Source: Acidimicrobiaceae bacterium (GTDB lineage Bacteria; Actinomycetota; Acidimicrobiia; Acidimicrobiales; Palsa-688). From it: 6,262 nucleotides of DNA. Shown piece after piece: positions 1 to 6,245 of this stretch (within the stretch, counting starts at the first letter, position 1; every line of letters begins with the position of its first letter). Made by a program: the position numbers and the translations under genes. The stretch is taken from positions 1 to 6,262 of the forward strand of contig WQVT01000153.1 of assembly GCA_009785715.1 (NCBI GenBank), in the 5' to 3' direction. The notes beneath the pieces were generated by a model. The model was not told where the DNA came from, searched no databases, and was given only the letters and a program-made list of their open reading frames with translations.

Positions 1-435
1 GCGGCGGGTGCCGGCGGCCTCGGCCGCCGCCCGACCGAACGAGGCGTCGGGTCGGTTCGCAAAGGCCCCGCCGGCCCCGAGGTCGAACAGGCACGCGGCG
101 GGGACGATCGGCACGACCTCCTCCGGTCGCAACCCGACCGCGTAGCCGACGTGCCGGTCGGCGAGCCACTCCATCACCCCGTGCGCGGCGGCAAGCCCAT
201 AGCTGCTCCCGCCCGAGAGCACCACGGCGTCGACGGTGTCGACGAGGGTGGTGGCGGCCAGGGCGTCAGTTTCCCTGGTCGAGGGTCCGCCGCCCCGCAC
301 GTCGACGGAGCCGACGGTGCCACGGGGGTTCAGGACAACGGTGGTGCCGGTCAACCAACCGCGTCCACGGCGCTGGTGCTGGCCCACGCGGATGCCGGCG
401 ACGTCGGTCAGGTCGTTGTGCGGACCGGCAGCCAC
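1..435 (-). CDS. P1 family (DmpA/S58) peptidase, N-terminal part, cut by the window edge
   Basis: This is the N-terminal 145 residues of a P1/DmpA-type peptidase (MEROPS S58), a family of Ntn-like aminopeptidases and amidases acting on small peptides, D- or beta-peptides or amino-acid amides. Family hallmarks are visible in order: NDLTDVAGIRVG (residues 7-18), VRGGGPSTRETDAL (46-59), VDAVVLSGGSSYGLAAAHGV (68-87) and VVPIVPAACLFDLG (107-120). The self-cleavage and nucleophile region of the family lies further C-terminal, beyond the left edge, so activity cannot be judged. The start is a GTG at 435-433. The next in-frame codon class upstream is the TAG ending the GH15 gene, and no ATG lies between. 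The 18-base gap to GH15 and the shared strand suggest cotranscription and perhaps translational coupling, since no good Shine-Dalgarno sequence is visible. Family assignment is firm; substrate is unknown. Confidence 0.88.
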   Translation of the reverse strand, partial: MAAGPHNDLTDVAGIRVGQHQRRGRGWLTGTTVVLNPRGTVGSVDVRGGGPSTRETDALAATTLVDTVDAVVLSGGSSYGLAAAHGVMEWLADRHVGYAVGLRPEEVVPIVPAACLFDLGAGGAFANRPDASFGRAAAEAAGTRR

Positions 436-453
436 GGCTCGGTCGGCGGCGCG

Positions 454-2256
454 CTAGGGCCGGAATCCGGGGACGGGAGCCGAGCCCATCTCCGCCGCCA
501 TGGCCAGGCCGCGGGCCGTGTTGACGAGGCCGACGTGGGTGAAGGCCTGGGGGAAGTTGCCGACCAGGCGCTGCCTCTTCGTGTCGTACTCCTCCGAGAT
601 CAGCCCGACGTCGTTGGTCAGGCCCGCCAGCCGGATCATCATCTCCCGGGCCTCGTCGACGCGACCCATCATCGCCAAGCAGCACGCCAGCCAGAACGTG
701 CAAGGCAGGAAGGCCCCTTCCGACCCTGGCAGCCCGTCGACCCCCGAGCGGTTCTGGTAGCGGAGGACGAAGCCGTCGACCATCAGGTCTCGCTGGATGG
801 CCTCGATGGTGGAAACCACACGCGGGTCGTCCGGCGGCAGGAAGCCCACCAACGGCATCATCAGCACGCTGGCATCGAGGTCTTTCGACCCGTAGTACTG
901 GGTGAATGCTGACTGCTCGTCGTCCCAGGCCTGCTCACAGACCTCTGCCTGGACGGCATCCCTGGCCTCCCGCCACCGCTCGACGGGCCCCGTCAATCCG
1001 TGGAGCTCGACGGCGCGTACCGCCCGGTCGAAGGCCACCCAGGCCATCACCCGGGAATGCGTGAAGTGCTGGCGGGGCCCGCGAACCTCCCAGATCCCGT
1101 CGTCGGGATCGCGCCAGTGCTCCTCGACGAACTCCATCAGGGCGACCTGGACCTCCCAGATGACGCCGTCGGCCACGATCCCGTGGCTCCTTGCCCGGTC
1201 AAGGGCGTCCATCAGCTCGCCGTAGACATCGAGCTGGAACTGACCCGAGGCCGCGTTGCCGATCCGCACCGGTCGCGAGCCCTCGTATCCGGGAAGTGGG
1301 TCGACCTCGAATTCGGTGAGCCGCCGCTCCCCGGCTGGGCCGTACATGATCTGAAGCTGGTCGGGAGCACCGGCTGCGGCCCGGCCGAGCCAATTCATCC
1401 AGGCCTCCGCCTCGTCCCGACACCCGGCTTCGATCAGCGCATCGAGGGTGAGGGTGGCATCCCGGACCCAGCAGTAGCGGTAGTCCCAGTTCCGGACCCC
1501 GCCGATGTCCTCGGGAAGCGAGGTCGTGGCGGCGGCCACGATTCCGCCGGTGGGGGCGTAGGTGAGCGCCTTCAGTGTGATCAACGAGCGCAGCGCCAAC
1601 TCCTCCCACTCGCCGTGCACCTGCTGGACGCCGGCGCACCAGTCCTCCCACAAGGCCACGGTCTCCTCGAGGGCCCGGTCGACGTCGAGGACGAAGGGCT
1701 CCTCGTCGTGGGACTGGTGCCAGGCCAGGGCCATCGCCACCTGCTCGCCGGCCTTCACGCTGAACGAACCCTCGGTCCGCATGTGCTCCCCGCTGAGCTC
1801 GACCGGTGAGTCGAAGGTCAGGGCATTCGGACCGGCGATGGCATGGAGTCCACGGTCGGTGCGGCGGACCCACGGGATGTCCTCGCCGTAGCCGAAGCGG
1901 ATGATCAGCTCCGTGCGCATCCGGACTTCACCCTCGATGCCGGTCACGAGCCGGACGACCCGCGGATGGTGGTGGCGCGGCGGCATGAAGTCGGTGAGCC
2001 GGACCCGCCCCTCGGCGGTGGTCATCTCGGTCTCGAGCACGAGGGTGTGCCCGCGGTAGCGACGGCTGACGGAGGTCACCTCAGCCTCGGGGGCGATCAG
2101 CCAGCGCCCGTGGTCGTCGTCGCCCACGAGCTTGGCGAAGCAGCTCTCCGAGTCGAACCGCGGGAGGCAGAGCCAGTCGAGCGACCCGTCCATCCCGACC
2201 AGGGCCGCCGTCTGGGTGTCGCCGATCATGGCGTAGTCCTCGATGCGCTGAGCCAT
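454..2256 (-). CDS. GH15 glycoside hydrolase (trehalase/glucoamylase type)
   Basis: This 600-residue protein resembles the cytoplasmic GH15 enzymes of actinobacteria, which hydrolyse trehalose or terminal alpha-glucosidic bonds by inversion. Residues 1 to about 210 form the N-terminal beta-sandwich domain, opening with IEDYAMIGDTQTAALVG and GSLDWLCLPRFDS. Residues from about 215 onward form the (alpha/alpha)6 barrel. The NWDYRYCWVRDA signature is at 256-267. The likely general acid is E390 in DDGIWEVRG, and the likely general base is E555 in GLISEEYD, followed by the typical GNFPQAFTHVGLV (566-578). Catalytic assignments are by analogy with fungal glucoamylase. No signal peptide is seen. The ATG at 2256 gives the conserved MAQRIEDYAMIGD start; an upstream in-frame ATG at 2361 would add 35 unrelated residues and overlap the divergent gene. 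Upstream GATCAT (2268-2263) could be a -10 for a near-leaderless transcript, but this is weak. Whether the substrate is trehalose or maltooligosaccharide cannot be told from sequence alone. Confidence 0.93.
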   Translation of the reverse strand: MAQRIEDYAMIGDTQTAALVGMDGSLDWLCLPRFDSESCFAKLVGDDDHGRWLIAPEAEVTSVSRRYRGHTLVLETEMTTAEGRVRLTDFMPPRHHHPRVVRLVTGIEGEVRMRTELIIRFGYGEDIPWVRRTDRGLHAIAGPNALTFDSPVELSGEHMRTEGSFSVKAGEQVAMALAWHQSHDEEPFVLDVDRALEETVALWEDWCAGVQQVHGEWEELALRSLITLKALTYAPTGGIVAAATTSLPEDIGGVRNWDYRYCWVRDATLTLDALIEAGCRDEAEAWMNWLGRAAAGAPDQLQIMYGPAGERRLTEFEVDPLPGYEGSRPVRIGNAASGQFQLDVYGELMDALDRARSHGIVADGVIWEVQVALMEFVEEHWRDPDDGIWEVRGPRQHFTHSRVMAWVAFDRAVRAVELHGLTGPVERWREARDAVQAEVCEQAWDDEQSAFTQYYGSKDLDASVLMMPLVGFLPPDDPRVVSTIEAIQRDLMVDGFVLRYQNRSGVDGLPGSEGAFLPCTFWLACCLAMMGRVDEAREMMIRLAGLTNDVGLISEEYDTKRQRLVGNFPQAFTHVGLVNTARGLAMAAEMGSAPVPGFRP

Positions 2257-2339
2257 GCCCACATGATCCCAGGTGCAGGGCGTCCTCAGGTGCCCGACTT
2301 TCCGAGTGACGGGGACGTGACACCTGTAACACTGTGGCC
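2257..2339. promoter_or_regulatory. Divergent intergenic region with three CAGGTG-type motifs
   Basis: This 83-base gap must hold the promoters of both the leftward GH15 operon and the rightward hydrolase gene. It contains CAGGTGC twice in direct orientation (2270-2276 and 2287-2293, 17 bases apart) and an inverted copy, ACACCTG, at 2320-2326. The inverted copy lies inside an imperfect dyad of the form GTGnnACnnGTnnCAC at 2317-2332. The second direct copy overlaps where a GH15 -35 would fall, and the inverted copy abuts the candidate -10 of the hydrolase gene. A shared regulator binding here is possible but is inference; such short motifs can recur by chance in GC-rich DNA. Confidence 0.35.
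2327..2332 (+). promoter_or_regulatory. Candidate -10 (TAACAC) for leaderless transcription of the MBL-fold gene
   Basis: TAACAC ends seven bases before the ATG at 2340, so transcription would start at or next to the A of the start codon. No Shine-Dalgarno-like sequence lies upstream of that ATG. This combination is the usual pattern of leaderless genes in actinobacteria. No good -35 hexamer is seen at 16-18 bases upstream, and the last base departs from the TAnnnT consensus, so the call is tentative. Confidence 0.33.
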
Positions 2340-3260
2340 ATGCCTGCGAGCCCGGCCCCATTCTGCAAGATCGACGTCGGCGACATCAACGTCACCTTCG
2401 TCCCGGACGGTTACATCTACTCCGAGGCGCTGCCGTCCTTTCCCGGCAGCACGCCGGAGATGTGGAGCGCCAACTCACATCTGCTCGACGAGAACGGCCT
2501 GGTGGTGATGAGCCTCGGGGCGCTGCTGGTCCGCACCGCCGGGAAGCTGGTGATGATCGACCTCGCCTGGGGACCGCACACGATGGAGCCGGCACTGCGG
2601 GCCGACGGCACGTCGGGCCCGAAGCTCAAGGGAGGCGCGCTGATCGACAACCTGGCGACCGTCGGCGTGAAGCCGGCGGACGTCGACGCCGTCGTGTTCT
2701 CCCACCTGCACGGCGACCACACCGGGTGGATCGTGGACCCTTCCACCTCTACCGAGCGGGGGGACGAGCCGGGGCGCGCCCTGTTCGCCAACGCCGTGCA
2801 CTACCTGAGCCAGGCAGAGTGGGACTATTGGACCGGCCTCTCACCCGACGAGCCCGGGCCGCGCCCGAGCGGCGAGCAACTGGCCGTCCTCGGCAGCCGG
2901 GTGTCCTTCCTCGACGACGGGGACAACCCGTTCCCCGGGATCAACGTGATGGCCACGCCCGGTCACACGCCCGGGCATCTGAGCCTCGTGATCTCCTCCG
3001 GCGACGAGCGTGCCGTGGTGCTCGGCGACGCGGTCCACTGCCCGATCGAGATCCAACAGCCCGAACTGAGCTTCGTGGTCGACGTCGATCCGGTGCTGGC
3101 GCAGCGGACCCGTGCCCACATCGAACAGGAGCTGCTGAAGGAGAAGACGGTGGCCGCGGCCCCGCACTTCGCTGACCTGGTCTTCGGACGCCTGATGCCG
3201 GGACAGGGCCGATCGAGCTGGCACTTCCCCGAGTCACAGGTCTTCACGCCGGAGAGCTGA
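2340..3260 (+). CDS. Metallo-beta-lactamase-fold metallo-hydrolase
   Basis: This 306-residue cytoplasmic hydrolase has the metallo-beta-lactamase fold and a complete di-metal ligand set. HLHGDH at 122-127 supplies H122, H124, D126 and H127; H209 lies in TPGHTPGH; the bridging aspartate is D230 in VLGDAVH; the last histidine is H276 in AAPHF. Size and motif spacing fit the broad group that includes quorum-quenching lactonases and methyl-parathion-hydrolase-like enzymes, but nothing fixes the substrate. An ester, lactone or similar small molecule is likely. The N-terminal part (about 15-75) carries the expected strands leading to LLVRTAGKLVMIDLAWGPH. The start was placed at ATG 2340; GTG at 2334 would add only two residues. 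The gene is divergent from GH15 and is followed after 83 bases by a cupin gene on the same strand. Its C terminus is an ordinary polar tail. The fold is certain and the reaction is not. Confidence 0.92.
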   Translation: MPASPAPFCKIDVGDINVTFVPDGYIYSEALPSFPGSTPEMWSANSHLLDENGLVVMSLGALLVRTAGKLVMIDLAWGPHTMEPALRADGTSGPKLKGGALIDNLATVGVKPADVDAVVFSHLHGDHTGWIVDPSTSTERGDEPGRALFANAVHYLSQAEWDYWTGLSPDEPGPRPSGEQLAVLGSRVSFLDDGDNPFPGINVMATPGHTPGHLSLVISSGDERAVVLGDAVHCPIEIQQPELSFVVDVDPVLAQRTRAHIEQELLKEKTVAAAPHFADLVFGRLMPGQGRSSWHFPESQVFTPES

Positions 3261-3276
3261 CGGCGCGGCGATGAGC

Positions 3277-3296
3277 GGCGGGGACCCTCACCCGCC
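3277..3296 (+). other. GC-rich hairpin between the MBL-fold and cupin genes
   Basis: GGCGGG (3277-3282) can pair perfectly with CCCGCC (3291-3296) across an 8-base loop, starting 17 bases after the hydrolase stop codon. There is no run of T after the stem, so it is not a standard intrinsic terminator. It sits immediately upstream of a TAGAGT hexamer and could be a weak terminator, an mRNA-end structure or chance in GC-rich sequence. Confidence 0.3.
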
Positions 3297-3297
3297 C

Positions 3298-3303
3298 TAG
3301 AGT
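3298..3303 (+). promoter_or_regulatory. Candidate -10 (TAGAGT) for the cupin-ATPase pair
   Basis: TAGAGT matches the actinobacterial TAnnnT -10 pattern and would give a transcript start near 3310, about 34 bases before the cupin ATG, leaving room for its strong ribosome binding site. No convincing -35 hexamer is present at normal spacing. The cupin could equally be read from the hydrolase promoter. Confidence 0.25.
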
Positions 3304-3325
3304 GGCCGCAGGACCACCCAAACAA

Positions 3326-3334
3326 GAGGGGGAG
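3326..3334 (+). promoter_or_regulatory. Ribosome binding site of the cupin gene
   Basis: GAGGGGGAG ends nine bases before the ATG at 3344. It is the clearest Shine-Dalgarno-like sequence in the window, and it favours that ATG over the in-frame GTG at 3302, which would add 14 residues and place this site inside the coding region. Confidence 0.7.
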
Positions 3335-3343
3335 CGACACGCC

Positions 3344-3748
3344 ATGGACATCGCACGAGGCCGAGCAGAGGGAAAGCCGTCGGAGGTGCGGACCGAAACC
3401 TTCACCGGCACGGTCTTCGGCGATCCTGTGCTGAACGCCCCCGGCATGACGATCGGGAACGTGTTCTTCGGCCCGTCGAGCCGTACGTACTGGCACTCCC
3501 ACGCAGGCGGCCAGGTGCTGAACGTCGTCCGGGGTCGCGGCCTCGTCGGCACCCGGGACGGGGAGGCCTATTTCATCGAGGCGGCGGACGTCGTCCATGC
3601 CCCAGAGGGTGAGGAGCACTTCCACGGGGGCGCCCCCGATTCGTTCGTCATCCACACCGCCATCTCCATGGGGACCACCACCTGGCTCGAGGAAGTCAGC
3701 GAGGAGGACTACCACGCCGCCTTCCACCGGGCCGGTGGCACTCACTGA
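3344..3748 (+). CDS. Small cupin protein, hydroxynitrile-lyase-like active site
   Basis: This is a single-domain cupin of 134 residues. Cupin motif 1 is seen as WHSHAGGQVLNVVRGRG (50-66), giving metal ligands H51, H53 and Q57; motif 2 is HAPEGEEHFHGG (85-96), giving H92. Glutamine replaces the usual motif-1 glutamate. From memory, Mn-dependent cupin (R)-hydroxynitrile lyases such as the Granulicella tundricola enzyme have H53, H55, Q59 and H94, plus T50 and H106. Here T48 and H104 occupy the same offsets, and the flanking FTGTV (20-24), FGPSSRTYWHSH and TTWLEEVSEEDY (112-123) also match that family. The same family includes cupins annotated as carboxymuconolactone-decarboxylase-associated, so the physiological reaction may not be cyanohydrin cleavage. 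The start is set by the GAGGGGGAG site. The stop lies 42 bases before, and in the same frame as, the ATPase start. The cupin fold is certain; the exact reaction is inferred. Confidence 0.9.
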   Translation: MDIARGRAEGKPSEVRTETFTGTVFGDPVLNAPGMTIGNVFFGPSSRTYWHSHAGGQVLNVVRGRGLVGTRDGEAYFIEAADVVHAPEGEEHFHGGAPDSFVIHTAISMGTTTWLEEVSEEDYHAAFHRAGGTH

Positions 3749-3772
3749 TCTTCCGCTGGCGGCCGCCGCATC

Positions 3773-3777
3773 AGGAG
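3773..3777 (+). promoter_or_regulatory. Probable ribosome binding site (AGGAG) of the ATPase gene
   Basis: AGGAG lies 13 bases before the TTG at 3791, longer than the usual 5-10 bases. It is the only Shine-Dalgarno-like sequence in the 42-base gap after the cupin stop. It supports TTG 3791 over GTG 3803, which would be 25 bases away, but the long spacing suggests modest initiation. Confidence 0.5.
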
Positions 3778-3790
3778 CCGGGCGCTCGTC

Positions 3791-6217
3791 TTGAGTAGCC
3801 CGGTGCTGGACGCGGCCCAACAGACCCGCCGTTCCACGGCCAAAGGCGGCACCGACCGATCGCAGGCAGCCGACGCCTCGTCGGGCACCTCGTTCAGACG
3901 AATCCTCGCCCGCAACACCTTCACGTGGCTCAATCTGATTCTCGGCATCCTGGGCGTGGCGACGCTCAGCACGGGTGAGCTCCCGGATGCCGGGTTTCTG
4001 CTCATCGCCATCATCAACACCGTCGTCGGCGCGGTTCAGGAGGTTCGGGCAAAGACGACGCTCGAGAGCCTGCGCATCCTCTCCGAACCCAGGGCGCGGG
4101 TGCGACGCGACGGGGACGTGGTCGAGGTCAAGATCGAGGATCTCGTCGTGGGCGACGTGGTGGAGCTGAGAGTCGGCGACCAGGTTGCTGCGGACGGTGT
4201 GGTCGAGTCGGGCGAGGCGGAGCTCGACGAATCCGTCGTCACCGGCGAGTCTGAGCCCACGCCGAAGGCCGCCGGCGACCCCCTGGTCTCCGGGACGTGG
4301 TTGGTTGCCGGCGCCGTCACCGCACAGGTGACGGCGGTCGGCGCGGACTCCTACGCAAACCGGCTGGTCGCCGAGGCGCAACGCTTCTCCCTCACCGGCT
4401 CGGAGCTGGTCACCTCGGTCAACCGCATCCTGAAGGTGCTTTTGGTCCTCCTGGCGTTGAGCGCTCCGCTGATCCTGTGGCGACAGCTGCAGGTCGAGCC
4501 CTGGCGGGCCGCCATGCAGGGGACTACCGCCGCCCTGGTGGGCATGGTCCCCGAGGGCCTGGTGCTGCTCACGACCATGGCCTTTTTCGTCGCCGCCGTT
4601 CGCCTGAGCCAGCGGCGGGTGCTCGTCCAGCAGCTCCCCGCGGTCGAGACGCTGGCTCGGGTCGACCAGCTCTGCACCGACAAGACGGGCACCATCACCG
4701 AGGGCCAGATCACGTGGGGAGACCTGATCCTGCCCGACAGCGCCTCGCAAGACGCGGCCTCGCCAGAGACCGCATCGCCGGAAGTCGGGGGGCGGGTCGA
4801 CCGGCAGGAGATCGAGGCGGCGCTCGCTGCACTCGGGTCATCGCAGGAGGCCAACGCCACGCTCGCCGCCATCAGCGCCGCCGTGGAGCCACGCCCCGGC
4901 TGGGAGGTGACGGCCACGGTGGCCTTCAACTCGGCCCGCAAGTGGAGCGGGGCGACCTTTTCGCGCCGGGGGACCTGGATCATCGGCGCACCGGAAATGG
5001 TCAACGCAGCGGACCCCGACGAGCTCCGTCCGATGATCGCGGGGGTGGCCGCCGAGGGCAGACGGGTCCTCGTCGTGGCGCACGGCCGGGAGACGCTGAG
5101 CGGCGACGCGTTGCCAACCGATCTGCGATTGGTGGCGGGCGTCGAATTGCGAGAACAGATCCGACCCGACGCCCGGGACACGCTCGACTATTTCGACGCC
5201 CAGGGCGTGACGGTGCGGGTGGTCTCGGGCGACAGCGCGCCCACCGTGGGAGCCGTCGCCGGCGAGGTCGGGCTCCCGGGGGCGGATCATCCAATAGACG
5301 CCCGCTTCTGGCCGGAGGATGAGGCGGCCGTGGACACCATGGTGAAGTCGAACACGGTGTTCGGACGGGTGAGGCCCGAACAGAAGCGGCTGATGGTCGA
5401 ATCGTTGCGGCGGCAGGGTCACGTCATCGCGATGACCGGCGACGGTGTCAACGACACGCTGGCTCTGAAGGAGGCGGACCTGGGCATCGCCATGGGCAGC
5501 GGTTCTCCGGTGGCCCGGGGCGTGGCCGAGCTCGTGCTGCTCGATGACCAGTTCGAGGTGCTGCCCTACGTCGTCGCCCAGGGACGGCAGGTGCTCCACA
5601 ACATCGAGAACGCCGCCTCGCTGTTCCTCTTCAAGAACGTTTACTCCATCATCGTCGCCGTCGTCGTGGCCGCCGTCGGCTGGCCCTACCCCTTCCTTCC
5701 CCGGCACCTCACCATGATCAGCGCCTTCGGCATCGGCATCCCGGGGTTCTTCCTCGCCCTCGGCCCGAGTGCAGAGCGGTTCCGGCCCGGGTTTCTCCGG
5801 CGGTCTCTGCGCTTTGCGATCCCCACCGGGATCGTCGCCTCCGTGGCGATCTTCCTGACCTACGCCATCGCCCGGGCCGAAAGTGTCGATCCCGTCCACG
5901 CACGGACGGCCGTCATCATCGTGACGATCATCGTCACCCTGTGGGTACTCGGACGGGCCGCCAAGCCCTGGCGGGCGTGGAAGGTCGGGCTCGTCACCCT
6001 CATGGCCCTTTTCTATGTGGCCTCGTTTCTTACCCCGGGCGTCAACACGTTCCTCAACCTCGAACACCATCCCTCGCCCCTTCTTGCCCTCGAGGCCGTC
6101 GCCTTCGGGCTGGTTGCCTGCGTCCTGATGTGGCTCGCGGCGCGTCTGTTCGAGGACGAGGGCGAGCACGACCGCGGTCACAACCGGGCGTCGGAAAGAA
6201 TCACGAGCAGCGACTAA
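3791..6217 (+). CDS. ctpE: CtpE-like calcium/cation P-type ATPase
   Basis: This 808-residue, full-length membrane pump closely matches my recollection of mycobacterial CtpE (about 797 residues), reported to take up calcium. Membrane segments lie near 46-60, 66-82, 214-229, 245-270, 608-630, 640-657, 675-693, 707-720, 731-748 and 765-785. The actuator loop has TGES at 151-154, and the M4 ion-site motif is PEGL (254-257). The phosphorylated aspartate is D297 in DKTGT. The nucleotide domain has KWSG (384-387), as in CtpE, instead of KGA, and the hinge is TGDGVND (549-555). M6 (ISAFGIGIPGFFLAL) lacks the acidic residue of animal calcium pumps; CtpE appears similar. Two oddities are a threefold ASxxx repeat at 318-332 and an acidic, histidine-containing C-terminal tail (788-797). 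The start is a TTG, since no ATG or GTG lies between it and the cupin stop; GTG 3803 is the alternative. AGGAG at 3773-3777 is 13 bases upstream. The gene is probably cotranscribed with the cupin. Confidence 0.94.
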   Translation: MSSPVLDAAQQTRRSTAKGGTDRSQAADASSGTSFRRILARNTFTWLNLILGILGVATLSTGELPDAGFLLIAIINTVVGAVQEVRAKTTLESLRILSEPRARVRRDGDVVEVKIEDLVVGDVVELRVGDQVAADGVVESGEAELDESVVTGESEPTPKAAGDPLVSGTWLVAGAVTAQVTAVGADSYANRLVAEAQRFSLTGSELVTSVNRILKVLLVLLALSAPLILWRQLQVEPWRAAMQGTTAALVGMVPEGLVLLTTMAFFVAAVRLSQRRVLVQQLPAVETLARVDQLCTDKTGTITEGQITWGDLILPDSASQDAASPETASPEVGGRVDRQEIEAALAALGSSQEANATLAAISAAVEPRPGWEVTATVAFNSARKWSGATFSRRGTWIIGAPEMVNAADPDELRPMIAGVAAEGRRVLVVAHGRETLSGDALPTDLRLVAGVELREQIRPDARDTLDYFDAQGVTVRVVSGDSAPTVGAVAGEVGLPGADHPIDARFWPEDEAAVDTMVKSNTVFGRVRPEQKRLMVESLRRQGHVIAMTGDGVNDTLALKEADLGIAMGSGSPVARGVAELVLLDDQFEVLPYVVAQGRQVLHNIENAASLFLFKNVYSIIVAVVVAAVGWPYPFLPRHLTMISAFGIGIPGFFLALGPSAERFRPGFLRRSLRFAIPTGIVASVAIFLTYAIARAESVDPVHARTAVIIVTIIVTLWVLGRAAKPWRAWKVGLVTLMALFYVASFLTPGVNTFLNLEHHPSPLLALEAVAFGLVACVLMWLAARLFEDEGEHDRGHNRASERITSSD
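4742..4786 (+). repeat. Three in-frame 15-base tandem repeats within the ATPase gene
   Basis: Three adjacent 15-base units begin GCCTCGCAAG, GCCTCGCCAG and GCATCGCCGG and encode ASQDA, ASPET and ASPEV (residues 318-332). They lie about 20 residues after the phosphorylated D297, in the link into the nucleotide-binding domain. By recollection, CtpE has a shorter stretch here. The units have diverged, so the repeat is not recent. Confidence 0.6.
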
Positions 6218-6239
6218 ACCTTCGCGGCGTCTCCCGGGG

Positions 6240-6245
6240 TTGACA
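6240..6245 (+). promoter_or_regulatory. TTGACA, possible -35 of a gene beyond the window
   Basis: A perfect TTGACA lies 22 bases after the ATPase stop codon. A -10 at normal spacing would fall just past the right edge, so the call cannot be confirmed. Nothing else is recognised in the last 45 bases, and no terminator hairpin is seen after the ATPase. Confidence 0.2.

Noticed and set aside
151..912. A 253-codon open frame on the plus strand across the peptidase and the end of GH15
   Set aside because: It crosses two genuine minus-strand genes and encodes a biased G, D, H and R-rich sequence.
1000..1809. A 269-codon open frame on the plus strand opposite GH15
   Set aside because: It is antisense to the catalytic barrel of GH15 and has no family motifs; the GH15 reading has all its signatures.
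2334..2339. GTG 2334 as the hydrolase start
   Set aside because: It adds only two residues and does not improve the initiation context; ATG at 2340 fits the candidate -10 better. The choice is not certain.
2257..2361. A 35-residue N-terminal extension of GH15 from ATG 2361
   Set aside because: The extension shows no family similarity, overlaps the start of the divergent hydrolase gene, and the family normally begins at MAQRIEDYAMIGD.
3302..3343. GTG 3302 as the cupin start
   Set aside because: It would bury the strong GAGGGGGAG ribosome site in the coding region and overlap the -10 candidate; the added residues have no family support.
2963..4750. A 595-codon open frame on the minus strand across three rightward genes
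   Set aside because: It lies antisense to three well-supported genes, and its translation is low-complexity and rich in D, G, R and H with no domain motifs, which is typical shadow coding in high-GC DNA.
4838..6181. A 447-codon open frame on the minus strand opposite the ATPase
   Set aside because: It is antisense to conserved ATPase motifs, and its product is a compositionally biased string with no recognisable fold.
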